Assembly: GCF_003034965.1 (NCBI RefSeq)
Contig: NZ_PZKE01000001.1
Span: forward strand, 346,343 to 410,342
Direction of reading: 5' to 3'
From: Fuscovulum blasticum DSM 2131
GTDB lineage: Bacteria; Pseudomonadota; Alphaproteobacteria; Rhodobacterales; Rhodobacteraceae
Length of the DNA: 64,000 nucleotides
The translations under genes and the position numbers were made by a program. Positions 46,285 to 55,068 of this stretch are shown piece by piece. The notes below the pieces were generated by a model, which was not told the origin of the DNA, did no database searches, and saw only the letters and a list, made by a program, of their open reading frames with translations. The stretch's first letter is position 1, and every line of letters begins with the position of its first letter.

Positions 46285-48458
46285 TCCGCGCCGTCCTGAT
46301 CGCCCTGCTGCTGTCAGCCAGCCCCGCCATGGCCGAGGTCGCGCGGGTCAAGGGTGGCGAGCACCCGGATTTCACCCGCATCGTGATTGAGGCCGCTGCC
46401 GCCGGAGACTGGCGCTTTGGCCGCACCGAAGACGGGTATGAGCTGGCCCTTGGCCCCGATGTCACCGGGTTTGATCTGAGCCAGGCTTTCGAGAAAATTC
46501 CACGTAACCGTGTGTCTGGCCTGTGGCGCGACCCGGCCAGCGGAAGGCTGCGGCTGGCACTGTCCTGCGCCTGCCACGCCATTGCCTTCGAATTCCGGCC
46601 CGGGGTGATTGTCGTGGACATCAAGACCGGCGCCCCGCCTGCGGGCACCGCCTTTGAAAACCCCATCGACCCGCCCGCCCCCGCCCTGGCCCCGCCGGAT
46701 GCCCCTGCCGGGCCTGCGGGGTATGACTGGCTGGCGATCTGGCCCGGGGGGGCGGCACACACGCCGCCGTCGCCCGCGCGCCCTGCGCAAGGGCCTTTGG
46801 TCAAGGCGGCAACGGCTGCGGCGCTGGACCCGCTGCGTCGGGCCCTGCTGGAACAGATCAGCCGTGGCGTTGCCCAGGGCGTGGTGGAAATCGCCAGGCC
46901 CGCCCGGCTGCCAGAGGGGACAGGGCCGCGGGGGGCCGGGCCAGAGGGGATTCGCATCGCGCTGGGGGAACTGCCGGGTCTCCGGGCCGCCACGATTCGC
47001 GACCCGGATCTGCCGCTGTCGGCGCTTGGGCTGGTCTGTCCTGATGACACGGCGCTGTCGGTCGCCGATTGGGGCCTGACCGGGCCGCCGGCCGAACAGC
47101 TTGGCGCTGCGCGATCCGGCCTGCTGGGCGAATTTGACACGCCGGTTTCCGAGGCGGTGCTGCGCGCCACCCGCGCCCATGTCGCGCTGGGGTTCGGGGC
47201 CGAGGGGCGGCAGATCCTGAACCTGCTGGATGGGCCGGATGACCCGGATCGCGCCCGCCTGCGCGCGCTGACCTTTCTGGTGGATCTTGAACCGGCCATG
47301 CCCAACCCGTTCAAGGGGCTGGAAAGCTGCGATACCGCCGCCGCGCTTTGGGCCGCGCTGGCGCTGGCCGTGGGTCGCCCGCCCCCCGTGTCAGAGATCC
47401 GCGCGCTGAACACGGCTGCGGTGGCGCGCAGCTTTTCCGCCCTGCCGGCGCATCTGCGCCATCATCTTGGCCCGCCGCTGGTGGCCCTGTTCCTGACCGT
47501 CAACGATGAGGAAACCGCAAGGCGGATCAAGGATGCCGCCCTGCGCGCGCCCGGCCCCGCAGCCCCCGAGGTTGCGCTGATGGATGCCGGCTACCAACTG
47601 GCCACCGGTGACCAGGCCAGGGCGGGCGCACTGGCCGATTCGGTGCTGAAGGAAAGCGGTCCGGGGCAGGACATGGCGGCTGTCACCCGTGTCGAAGCCG
47701 CCTTTCAGGGCGACCATTCCCTTCCGCCGGATCTGCCCGCCGCGCTGGCCGCCTTCCGGCAAGAGGCGCGTGGAACCGCGCGGGAAGGGGCGTTGACCCG
47801 CGCGCTGATTCTGGCATCTGCAATGACCGGCGATTTTGAAACGTCCTTCGCCTTGTTGCCCAAGGCACCGCAGACCGGCGCCGATCTCTGGCAGTTGGCC
47901 GCCGATGGGGCCGGGGATGGCGTCTTCCTTGCGCAGGCGGTCGCCGCGGCAGGCCAGCCGCCAAAGGTGGCGGACACCGTGGCGCAAGCCGTGGCCGCGC
48001 GGCTGACAGAGCTTGGCTTTCCGGCCGAGGCTCTCGCATGGCTGGGCCCGCTTGGGCCGGCGGCTGATCCGGTCCGGTTGTTGGCGGCCCGGGCAAGGCT
48101 GCAACTGCGTGATGCCCGCGGTGCCCTTGAAGCGCTGTCCGGCTTGTCTGACGCCGAGGCGGAAAGCCTGCGCGCCGCGGCCGTTCTGCAACTGGGCGAC
48201 GCTGAGGCGGCCGCTGCCGCTTTGGACCGGGCCGGTGATACCGCGGGCCGTGACCGGGCCCTCATCCGGGCAGAGGACTGGCCGCAGGTCGCGCAGGCGG
48301 GACCAGAGGCGTGGAAAGCTGCGGCGGCGCTGGTTGGCCCCGCGTCGGCAGGGGCCACCGCGCCGGGCCCGATTGCCCGTGGCGCCGCGCTGGCTGACGA
48401 AACCGCCCGCGCCCGTGCCACGCTCAAGGCGCTGCTGGAAACAACCGTTGCCCCGTAA
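46281..48458 (+). CDS. Large periplasmic motility-associated protein (possible MotC analogue)
   Basis: A 725-residue protein with a Sec signal peptide (cleavage likely after AMA, residue 18). The first 100 mature residues (GGEHPDFTRIVIEA, FDLSQAFEKI, then FRPGVIVVDI) resemble an AMIN-type peptidoglycan-targeting domain. A proline/alanine-rich linker (about 115-165) follows, then a long alanine-rich helical region to the end that looks TPR-like. It lacks an OmpA domain, so it is not MotB. Coupled to motA by a 4-base overlap and preceded by a MotE-like gene, it could play the role of rhizobial MotC, but size and sequence differ. Confidence 0.65.
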   Translation: MIRAVLIALLLSASPAMAEVARVKGGEHPDFTRIVIEAAAAGDWRFGRTEDGYELALGPDVTGFDLSQAFEKIPRNRVSGLWRDPASGRLRLALSCACHAIAFEFRPGVIVVDIKTGAPPAGTAFENPIDPPAPALAPPDAPAGPAGYDWLAIWPGGAAHTPPSPARPAQGPLVKAATAAALDPLRRALLEQISRGVAQGVVEIARPARLPEGTGPRGAGPEGIRIALGELPGLRAATIRDPDLPLSALGLVCPDDTALSVADWGLTGPPAEQLGAARSGLLGEFDTPVSEAVLRATRAHVALGFGAEGRQILNLLDGPDDPDRARLRALTFLVDLEPAMPNPFKGLESCDTAAALWAALALAVGRPPPVSEIRALNTAAVARSFSALPAHLRHHLGPPLVALFLTVNDEETARRIKDAALRAPGPAAPEVALMDAGYQLATGDQARAGALADSVLKESGPGQDMAAVTRVEAAFQGDHSLPPDLPAALAAFRQEARGTAREGALTRALILASAMTGDFETSFALLPKAPQTGADLWQLAADGAGDGVFLAQAVAAAGQPPKVADTVAQAVAARLTELGFPAEALAWLGPLGPAADPVRLLAARARLQLRDARGALEALSGLSDAEAESLRAAAVLQLGDAEAAAAALDRAGDTAGRDRALIRAEDWPQVAQAGPEAWKAAAALVGPASAGATAPGPIARGAALADETARARATLKALLETTVAP

Positions 48459-48492
48459 CGCTTTGTCAACCTGACCGCCGCTAGGCTTTGCC

Positions 48493-48516
48493 ACGGGGCG
48501 GGTCCGCCGCCCCCGT
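48493..48516 (+). repeat. GC-rich stem-loop upstream of the flagellar transglycosylase
   Basis: ACGGGG (48493-48498) pairs with CCCCGT (48511-48516), extended inward by CGG/CCG around one bulged base. No T-tract follows. It lies in the 73-base gap before sltF and may act as a processing or attenuation hairpin. Confidence 0.4.
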
Positions 48517-48531
48517 TGCATCGGGATCAGA

Positions 48532-49206
48532 ATGATCTGGCCAGACCTTCGCCCCTTCGCCGCCGTGGCCATCCTGCTGTGCGTGCCCGTGGCCGCCAGC
48601 GCCGCGACCGATCCATCGGCGCTCTGCCTGTCTGCCGCACGCAGGGCGGCCGCAGAAACCGGCGTTCCGCTGCGGATTCTGCTGGCGCTTACCCTGACCG
48701 AAACCGGAAGGGCCGGCCCGGACGGTATTCTGACCCCCTGGCCCTGGACGCTGAACAAGGGGGGGGAGGGGCTGTGGTTCGACAGTCGTCAGGCGGCGCT
48801 GACCCATCTGGAAACCGTGCTTGCCGCGGGCACGACCAATGTCGATGTCGGCTGTTTCCAATTGAACCACCGCTGGCATGGTCAGGCTTTCGCCAGCCTG
48901 ACAGGGATGCTCGACCCGGAAACGAACGCAGTTTATGCCGCCCGTCTGGTGTTGCGCCTGTATCAGGACAGCGGTGATTGGGGCGCCGCCGTTGCCGCCT
49001 ATCATTCCTCGACCCCGGCCTATGCCGAACGCTACCTTGCCCGGTTCAAGCCGATCTACGCGGCGCTTGGTGACGGATCGCCGCCGTCCGAAAGCGCGAT
49101 CCCGCGCGAAAACCGCTTCCCGCTGCTGCTGGCCGGGGCGACCCGCGGCGCAGGGTCGCTGGTGCCCCTGTCAGATACCGCCTCACCCCTGATCGGGGGG
49201 CCGTAA
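48532..49206 (+). CDS. sltF: Flagellar soluble lytic transglycosylase SltF-like
   Basis: A 224-residue exported murein hydrolase. The signal peptide is cleaved near residue 24 (AASA). The SLT domain has the catalytic Glu57 in LLALTLTETGR, followed by DVGCFQLNHRWHG and YHSSTPAYAERYLARF. Rhodobacter sphaeroides uses a separate SltF to open the wall for the rod, because its FlgJ lacks a hydrolase domain; the short FlgJ at 62865 here fits the same division of labour. Confidence 0.87.
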   Translation: MIWPDLRPFAAVAILLCVPVAASAATDPSALCLSAARRAAAETGVPLRILLALTLTETGRAGPDGILTPWPWTLNKGGEGLWFDSRQAALTHLETVLAAGTTNVDVGCFQLNHRWHGQAFASLTGMLDPETNAVYAARLVLRLYQDSGDWGAAVAAYHSSTPAYAERYLARFKPIYAALGDGSPPSESAIPRENRFPLLLAGATRGAGSLVPLSDTASPLIGGP

Positions 49207-49208
49207 TC

Positions 49209-51278
49209 GTGCCCGGCCTGACGATCCGTGCGCTGTTCCGTCCGACGATTCTGCTGGCGCTGGCGCTGATGGCGGTCATCGCGATGATGGTCCTGCCGGT
49301 GCCGGCCGGCGTGCTGGACGTGGGTCTTGCCCTTTCCTTCGCGCTGGCGATCCTGATGCTGACGGTGGCGCTGTTCATCGAACGTCCACTCGATTTTTCG
49401 GCCTTCCCCACCATCCTGCTGGCTTCGCTGCTGCTGCGGCTGTCGCTGAACGTCTCGTCTACCAAGCTGATCATCGGGCAGGGCCACACCGGCACCGCCG
49501 CCGCCGGCCATGTGATCGAGGGGTTCGCCGAATTCATCATGGGCGGCAATATCGTGCTGGGGCTGGTGATCTTTGTCGTCCTGCTGATCGTCAACTTCAT
49601 CGTCATCACCAAGGGGGCCGGCCGCATGGCCGAGGTGGGCGCCCGCTTTGCGCTGGACGGGATGCCTGGCCGCCAACTGGCCATTGACGCCGACATGTCG
49701 GCCGGCGCCATCACCCATGAAGAGGCCAAGCGCCGGCGAGAGATCGAACTGGCCGAAACCAACTTCTTCGGCTCGCTCGATGGCGCATCCAAGTTCGTCA
49801 AGGGCGACGCGGTGGCGGGGCTGCTGATCACCGGGCTGAACCTGATCGTCGGGCTGGCGGTTGGTGTCGGCCTGCATGGCATGGCGTTTTCCCGCGCGTT
49901 CGAGACCTATTCGATCCTGACCGTGGGCGACGGGCTGGTCAGCCAGATTCCGGCCGTGGTGATCTCGGTCGCGGCGGCGCTGCTGCTGTCGCGCGGCGGG
50001 GCCAAGGGGGCGGCGGATGTGTCGTTCTTTGCTCAGTTGGGCCGCTATCCGGCGGCCCTGGGCACGGTTTCTGCCCTGATGGCACTGTTCGCCGTGGTGC
50101 CGGGCATGCCCTTTCTGCCCTTCATCGCCGCCGCTGCGGCGCTGGCGGCGGCCGCCTGGTATGGCGCCAACCGCAAGCCCGAGGCGCCGGAGGCCGAGAC
50201 CAGGACCGAACCGTCCGCCCGCCGCCCGATCGGCGACGTGCTGGATTTCGATGAGATCCATATCGAATTCGCGCCCAACCTTGTGGGCATGGCGCTGGAC
50301 CCGGCCACCGGGCTGGATGGGCGCATTGCCAACATGCGCAACCATATCGCCGCCAGCTATGGCCTGATCCTGCCCGAAATCCGCCTCACGGATGAGGCGG
50401 CCATGGCCCCCGGCCAATATCGCATCCGCATTCAGGGGGTGGAACGGGTAGCGAACCGGCTTTTGCCCGATCGGGTGCTGGTGCTGCTGTCCGAAGGCGT
50501 GCCCGCGCCCGAAGGCGAAGATGTCCGCGAACCCGTCTATGGCGCCCCGGCGCGCTGGATTCGCCCCGATCTGCAGGAAGATGCCGCTCTGGCCGGCCTG
50601 ACCGTGGTTTCCCCGGCCGAAGTGCTGGCCACCCATCTGCTTGAGGTGCTGAAGGGCAACCTGGCACGGCTTCTGTCCCTGCGCGGGCTGCGTCGGCTGC
50701 TGGACGAATTTACCCAACTGTCCGACCGCAGTCGCGCCGAGGCGAACCGCCGCCTGCTGGACGATCTGGTTCCCGACAAGGTTCCGCTTGACCTGCTTCA
50801 TGCGGTGCTGCGCCTGCTGCTGGAGGAACGGGTGTCCATCCGCAACCTGCCGCTCATCCTGGAATCGGTGGCCGAGGCGCGGGGTCTCGGCTCGCCCGAG
50901 GCGGTGACCGAACATGTCCGTCAGCGGCTGGGGTTCCAGATCGTGGCCGATTATCGCCGCCCCGATGGCTCGGTTCCGCTGATCCAGTTGGCGCCGGAAT
51001 GGGAACGCACCTTCCAGACCCATCAGATGGACGGTGACCGCAATCCGCGCGACATTGCCCTGCCGCCCGACCTGTTCGCCCGGCTTGCAAACGGTATTGC
51101 TGACCGGATGGCCCAAGCGGCCGAAGGCGGGGCCTTTCCGGCGCTGATCGCCTCGGCCGCACGGCGGCGGTTCCTGCGCACGGTGGTTCAGGCCAAGGGG
51201 TTGCAGGTGCCGGTTCTGTCTTATGAGGAACTGGGCATCGACGTGCGGCCCGCACTGCTGGGGCAGGTGGCGGCATGA
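49209..51278 (+). CDS. flhA: Flagellar export protein FlhA
   Basis: A 689-residue export-gate protein: about eight membrane segments in the first 310 residues, the conserved FHIPEP-type loop (DADMSAGAITHEEAKRRR, ETNFFGSLDGASKFVKGDA), then a large cytosolic domain (LDFDEIHIEFAPNLVGMAL onward). The start is a GTG two bases after the sltF stop, without a strong ribosome binding site, suggesting coupling. The stop overlaps the fliR ATG. Confidence 0.96.
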   Translation: MPGLTIRALFRPTILLALALMAVIAMMVLPVPAGVLDVGLALSFALAILMLTVALFIERPLDFSAFPTILLASLLLRLSLNVSSTKLIIGQGHTGTAAAGHVIEGFAEFIMGGNIVLGLVIFVVLLIVNFIVITKGAGRMAEVGARFALDGMPGRQLAIDADMSAGAITHEEAKRRREIELAETNFFGSLDGASKFVKGDAVAGLLITGLNLIVGLAVGVGLHGMAFSRAFETYSILTVGDGLVSQIPAVVISVAAALLLSRGGAKGAADVSFFAQLGRYPAALGTVSALMALFAVVPGMPFLPFIAAAAALAAAAWYGANRKPEAPEAETRTEPSARRPIGDVLDFDEIHIEFAPNLVGMALDPATGLDGRIANMRNHIAASYGLILPEIRLTDEAAMAPGQYRIRIQGVERVANRLLPDRVLVLLSEGVPAPEGEDVREPVYGAPARWIRPDLQEDAALAGLTVVSPAEVLATHLLEVLKGNLARLLSLRGLRRLLDEFTQLSDRSRAEANRRLLDDLVPDKVPLDLLHAVLRLLLEERVSIRNLPLILESVAEARGLGSPEAVTEHVRQRLGFQIVADYRRPDGSVPLIQLAPEWERTFQTHQMDGDRNPRDIALPPDLFARLANGIADRMAQAAEGGAFPALIASAARRRFLRTVVQAKGLQVPVLSYEELGIDVRPALLGQVAA

Positions 51279-52036
51279 TGGATTTCGCGGCCCCGCTGGC
51301 GCAGCTTCTGGGTGTGGCCGAAGGGCTGGTCCTGCAGGTGATGCTGGTCTTCGTCCGGGTGGGCGCCGCCGTGGCGCTGTTGCCCGGCATCGGCGAACAG
51401 GCGGTGCCGCAGCGCATCAAGCTGGCGGTGGCGGTGGCGCTGACCGTCATCGTTGCGCCTGCCGTTCCGCCGCCCGGCGGCACCGGCTTCGGCGCCCTGG
51501 CGGTTGAGGCGGTGGCGGGCCTGATTTTGGGCGTTGGGTTGCGACTGATGATTCTGGCGCTGCAAACGGCCGGCACCATTGCGGCGCAGTCGATCACGCT
51601 GGCGCAGATGTTCGCCGGAACCGGGCCAGAGCCGCAGCCCATCGTGGCAAACCTGTTCACGCTTGCCGGAATTGCGCTGTTTCTGGGCATGGGCGGCCTG
51701 CCCCGCGCGGTTGAGCTGCTGGTCCTGTCCTATGATCTGATGCCGCCCGGCCATCCGCCCGACCCGGGCGCCCTGGCCGGCTGGGGCGTGGCGCGGGGAG
51801 CACAGGTTCTGGCGCTTGGCTTCTCGCTTGCCGCGCCATTCGTGCTGGCTTCGCTGCTTTACAATCTGACGCTGGGGGTCATGAACCGGGCCATGCCGCA
51901 ACTGATGGTGACGATGATCGGCGCGCCGGCGCTGACGCTGGGCGGGCTGGCGCTGCTGGCGCTGGCCACGCCGGCGCTTCTGGCGGTCTGGCGCGGGGCC
52001 ATGGCGCAGGCCCTTGCCACCCCTTTCGCGGGGTAG
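51275..52036 (+). CDS. fliR: Flagellar export protein FliR
   Basis: A 253-residue export-gate membrane protein with about six to seven hydrophobic segments. VMLVFVRVGAAVALLPGIGEQAVPQRIKLAVAVALT and FALLYN-like FVLASLLYNLTLGVMNRAMPQL match FliR. It lies in the usual flhA-fliR-flhB order and overlaps flhA by 4 bases. Confidence 0.95.
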   Translation: MMDFAAPLAQLLGVAEGLVLQVMLVFVRVGAAVALLPGIGEQAVPQRIKLAVAVALTVIVAPAVPPPGGTGFGALAVEAVAGLILGVGLRLMILALQTAGTIAAQSITLAQMFAGTGPEPQPIVANLFTLAGIALFLGMGGLPRAVELLVLSYDLMPPGHPPDPGALAGWGVARGAQVLALGFSLAAPFVLASLLYNLTLGVMNRAMPQLMVTMIGAPALTLGGLALLALATPALLAVWRGAMAQALATPFAG

Positions 52037-52039
52037 GGC

Positions 52040-53119
52040 ATGGCAGGCGCTGAAACGGATGAAGCCGAAAAGGAATTCGATCCCTCGCAGCGCCGGCTGG
52101 AACAGGCCCGCGAACAGGGCGATGTCCCCCGGTCCGAGGATTTGCAGGCTGCGGTCAGCTATGGCGGCTTCCTGCTGGCGGGTCTGCTGCTGGGCCCCTG
52201 GGCCATTCAGCGCATGGGCACCGCGGGCATGGCAATGCTCGGGGGGCCGGACGCCGGGGGGGGCGGGCTGGTGGCGCAGGTGGCCGGGCAGGCGGGGGCC
52301 ATGGCCGGCCCTGCGGTGCTGATGCTGATGGTTCCGGCGGTTCTGGTCCTGATCTATCTTTTGGCGACGCGGTCGCTGGTCTTTGCGCCGTCGAAACTGG
52401 CGCTCAAGCCCGAGCGGCTGTCGATCCCCGCCAACCTTCGGCAGAAATTCGGCCGCGCCGCGCTGGTCGATTTCGCCCGCAAGGCTGCCAAGCTGATCGT
52501 CGTGGCACTGATCCTGGGGCTTTATCTGCGGTCTGGCCTGCCCTGGCTGACGCTTGCCTCGGCGCTGCAGGCCGGGCAGGTGGCCGCACTGGTCGCGGAT
52601 CAGGCGCTGCGCTTCCTGATGCTGATCCTTGCGATCAGCCTTGTCTTCGGCCTGACAGATTGGCTGTGGCAGCGGTTTGAGTTCACCCGCCGCAACCGGA
52701 TGAGCCGCAAGGAACTGACCGATGAGATGAAGGACAGCGAGGGTGACCCACATCTCAAGGCTAACCGTCGCCGTCGCGCGCAAGAGGTGGCGACGCGGCG
52801 GATGCTGACTGATGTGCCAAAGGCGGATGTAGTGATTGTGAACCCCACGCATTACGCCGTGGCGCTGAAATGGGAACGCGGCAAAGGCCGCGCGCCGGTC
52901 TGCGTGGCCAAGGGGATGGACGAGATCGCCGCCCGTATCCGCGAACGCGCGCAAGAGGCCGGCGTTCCGATCCGACGAGACCCGCCCACCGCCCGCGCCT
53001 TGCACGCCAGCCTTGAGATCGGGCAGGAGATCCGCCCCGAACATTACGCTGCCGTGGCCGCCGCCATCCGGTTTGCCGAATCCTTGCGCAAACGCGCCCG
53101 CAACCGGGGCGCGCGATGA
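52040..53119 (+). CDS. flhB: Flagellar export switch protein FlhB
   Basis: A 359-residue protein with four membrane segments and a cytosolic substrate-specificity domain. The autocleavage site is intact: Asn268-Pro-Thr-His in VIVNPTHYAVAL. DPSQRRLEQAREQGDVPRSEDL at the N-terminus and MSRKELTDEMKDSEGDPHLK before the cleavage site are family blocks. Overlaps the next ORF by 4 bases. Confidence 0.96.
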   Translation: MAGAETDEAEKEFDPSQRRLEQAREQGDVPRSEDLQAAVSYGGFLLAGLLLGPWAIQRMGTAGMAMLGGPDAGGGGLVAQVAGQAGAMAGPAVLMLMVPAVLVLIYLLATRSLVFAPSKLALKPERLSIPANLRQKFGRAALVDFARKAAKLIVVALILGLYLRSGLPWLTLASALQAGQVAALVADQALRFLMLILAISLVFGLTDWLWQRFEFTRRNRMSRKELTDEMKDSEGDPHLKANRRRRAQEVATRRMLTDVPKADVVIVNPTHYAVALKWERGKGRAPVCVAKGMDEIAARIRERAQEAGVPIRRDPPTARALHASLEIGQEIRPEHYAAVAAAIRFAESLRKRARNRGAR

Positions 53120-53463
53120 GCGACGACCCACGGCTGCGCCGTCTGTCCGAAATGGCGGACATAGTGCTGCAGGCCCGGTCTGCCGAACTGTCGCGCATTG
53201 CCGCCGCGCGTGAGGCGTTGAAGGCGCAGCTTGCAGCCCTTGAGGCGCCGCGCCCGGCCGAGGGGCTTTCGCCGGCGGCGACGGCGCTTGTGTCTTTTGA
53301 TTATGAAACCTGGGCCAGCCGACGCCGGGCCGACCTGAACCTGCAGATCGCAGCCCGGCAGGCCGAATGGCTGCTGCATCTTGATGAAACCCGCCGCGCC
53401 TTTGGCCGCGCACAGGTACTGCACCGCCTGCAGGCGGCCGAACGGCAAAAGCGCCGCGATTAA
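53116..53463 (+). CDS. Small helical flagellar-cluster protein, possible FliJ-like
   Basis: A 115-residue, almost wholly helical, arginine-rich protein (MADIVLQARSAELSRIAAAREALKAQLAAL) without cysteine or membrane segments. Such a coiled-coil of this length next to export genes could fill the FliJ role, as no other fliJ is visible, but FliJ is poorly conserved and this is a guess. It follows flhB with a 4-base overlap and converges with the fliL-family gene. Confidence 0.6.
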   Translation: MSDDPRLRRLSEMADIVLQARSAELSRIAAAREALKAQLAALEAPRPAEGLSPAATALVSFDYETWASRRRADLNLQIAARQAEWLLHLDETRRAFGRAQVLHRLQAAERQKRRD

Positions 53464-53918
53464 CTGTCCTGACGGGCGATTTCGGTGATCAGCACATCGG
53501 TGACGGTCGGGCCCAGAATTCCCGCAGCCTTTTCCGTCAGCGCCTGCCGCAGCAGCACCAGGTTCGACCCATCGGTGAACGACCCCCGGAATCCGCCGCT
53601 GTTGGCATGGTCGAACAGCACCTGAAGGAAGGCGTCACGGATCTTCGGTTCGCGGTTGTAGACGGCTTCGGTCTGGCCGGCCTGCACCTCAAGGCTGAGC
53701 GAGAGCACGACCATGGCCGTCACCCGCCCGCCTTCAAGGATGGGCACCACGAACTGGTTGTTCAGCTTCACATAATCGGGTGCCGTCTCTGCCTTTGCAT
53801 CTTGCTCGGGGGTGGGTTCGGCCGTGTGGTCGGCCTCAGGGCGCAGGACCAGGCCGGCGCCAAGGCCGGTGCCAAGGCCCAGAAGGGCAAGAAGAACGGG
53901 AAGAAGTTTGCGGATCAT
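53460..53918 (-). CDS. Second FliL-family basal body protein
   Basis: A 152-residue protein with an N-terminal membrane segment (LLPVLLALLGLGTGLGAGLVL), an acidic linker and a FliL-like periplasmic domain (YVKLNNQFVVPIL, LSLSLEVQAGQTEAVYNREPKIRDAFLQVLF, then VTDVLITEIARQ). It is distinct from the fliL at 43887. It forms the tail of the leftward flgB-to-flgH operon, 2 bases after flgH. Confidence 0.82.
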   Translation of the reverse strand: MIRKLLPVLLALLGLGTGLGAGLVLRPEADHTAEPTPEQDAKAETAPDYVKLNNQFVVPILEGGRVTAMVVLSLSLEVQAGQTEAVYNREPKIRDAFLQVLFDHANSGGFRGSFTDGSNLVLLRQALTEKAAGILGPTVTDVLITEIARQDS

Positions 53919-53920
53919 GG

Positions 53921-54646
53921 TCAGAACGGCAGCAGGATTTCCGCGGCCTGCTGGCCATAGCGCGGCTGCTGCACCTCGGAAATCTGGCCGCGCCCGCCAT
54001 AAGAGATGCGGGCGCCGGCGATCTTGTCATAGGTCACCTCATTCTGGCGCGAAATGTCGGCGGGCCGGACATAGCCGGTCACGATCAGTTCGCGCAGCTC
54101 GAAGTTGACCCTCACCTCCTGCTGTCCCTCGATCCGCAGCACGCCATTCGGCAGTTCCTCGACCACGGTCGCCGCCACCCGCAGCGTCAGCTTTTCCTTG
54201 CGCGAAACGCTGCCATCGCCGGCAAAGGTGGATGAAGACTGCGTCTTCACCGCTTCGGCCATGCTGGCCCCTTCGGGCAGGGCATCGTCAATCCTTTGCG
54301 GGATGCCGAAAAGCGACGGGATGCCCATGCTCTGGCTGCCCTTGCGGGAGCGGTCGGTCGAATTCGAAATCTCGGCACTGTCGTCGATCTCGATCACCAC
54401 GGTCAGGATATCGCCGCGCTTGGCGGCGCGGCGGTCCCCCAGAAGCGAGGCCGTTCCCCCCGTCCACAACGAGGACGCATCCGTTGGCCCCGAGGGATCG
54501 GCCATTTCGGGCATCGGCGTCGAATACATCGCATGATGCTGATAGCTGCCCTCAAGCGGTGAAAAATCGGGTGCGCGGCCGACCTGGCTGAGATCGCCGC
54601 AGGCGGCGGGAAGCAGGGCAAGCAGGGCGGGCAGTTTGCGGGTCAC
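53921..54646 (-). CDS. flgH: Flagellar L-ring lipoprotein FlgH
   Basis: A 241-residue outer-membrane ring protein. The lipobox LPAAC places the lipidated cysteine at residue 16. LWTGGTASLLGDRRAAKRGDILTVVIEIDDSAEI and GNVYVGG-like FELRELIVTGYVRPADIS are the FlgH signature regions. It overlaps flgA by 4 bases. Confidence 0.95.
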   Translation of the reverse strand: MTRKLPALLALLPAACGDLSQVGRAPDFSPLEGSYQHHAMYSTPMPEMADPSGPTDASSLWTGGTASLLGDRRAAKRGDILTVVIEIDDSAEISNSTDRSRKGSQSMGIPSLFGIPQRIDDALPEGASMAEAVKTQSSSTFAGDGSVSRKEKLTLRVAATVVEELPNGVLRIEGQQEVRVNFELRELIVTGYVRPADISRQNEVTYDKIAGARISYGGRGQISEVQQPRYGQQAAEILLPF

Positions 54647-55068
54647 GGGGGGCCTCCAACGATCAGGGTGCCGTCCGGGGCGACACGGCCCGAAACGGTG
54701 GTTTTCGACGCAAGGTTCAGGGCGCGGATGCTGTCGCCTTCGGCACCCGCCTCCAGGGCGCGGCCGTCGGCGCGGATGGTCAGGCCGCCGGCGCGATAGA
54801 CCAGGGTGACGATGCCGTTCCGCTGAACCAGGGCAGGGGCGCCGATGTCGCGGGCATGAACGGCCCGCCCGGCATAAAGCGCGATGCGGGTCTGCTGGCC
54901 CAGCGCCACCTCGGGCGCGGTCAGCGCGCCGGGAATCTCGGCATCGACCAGCATGAGGTCGCCCTGCGTCAGCACGGTGCCGGCTGGCAGTGTGCGCGCC
55001 GCGACAACGCTTTCGGCGCCGGCAACGCCGGGCAAGGCCAGAAGGACAGCCAACCGCAGCAGCATCAT
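54643..55068 (-). CDS. flgA: Flagellar P-ring assembly chaperone FlgA
   Basis: A 141-residue exported SAF-domain protein with a signal peptide (ending GVAGAES). VVAARTLPAGTVLTQGDLMLVDAEIPG and QTRIALYAGRAVHARDIGAP match FlgA; it is shorter than enterobacterial FlgA, as usual in alphaproteobacteria. It overlaps flgG by 4 bases. Confidence 0.92.
   Translation of the reverse strand: MMLLRLAVLLALPGVAGAESVVAARTLPAGTVLTQGDLMLVDAEIPGALTAPEVALGQQTRIALYAGRAVHARDIGAPALVQRNGIVTLVYRAGGLTIRADGRALEAGAEGDSIRALNLASKTTVSGRVAPDGTLIVGGPP

Noticed and set aside
49056..53413. Two very long minus-strand frames antisense to flhA, fliR and flhB
   Set aside because: Shadow frames rich in Arg, Gln, His and Pro; all the conserved flagellar motifs are on the plus strand.
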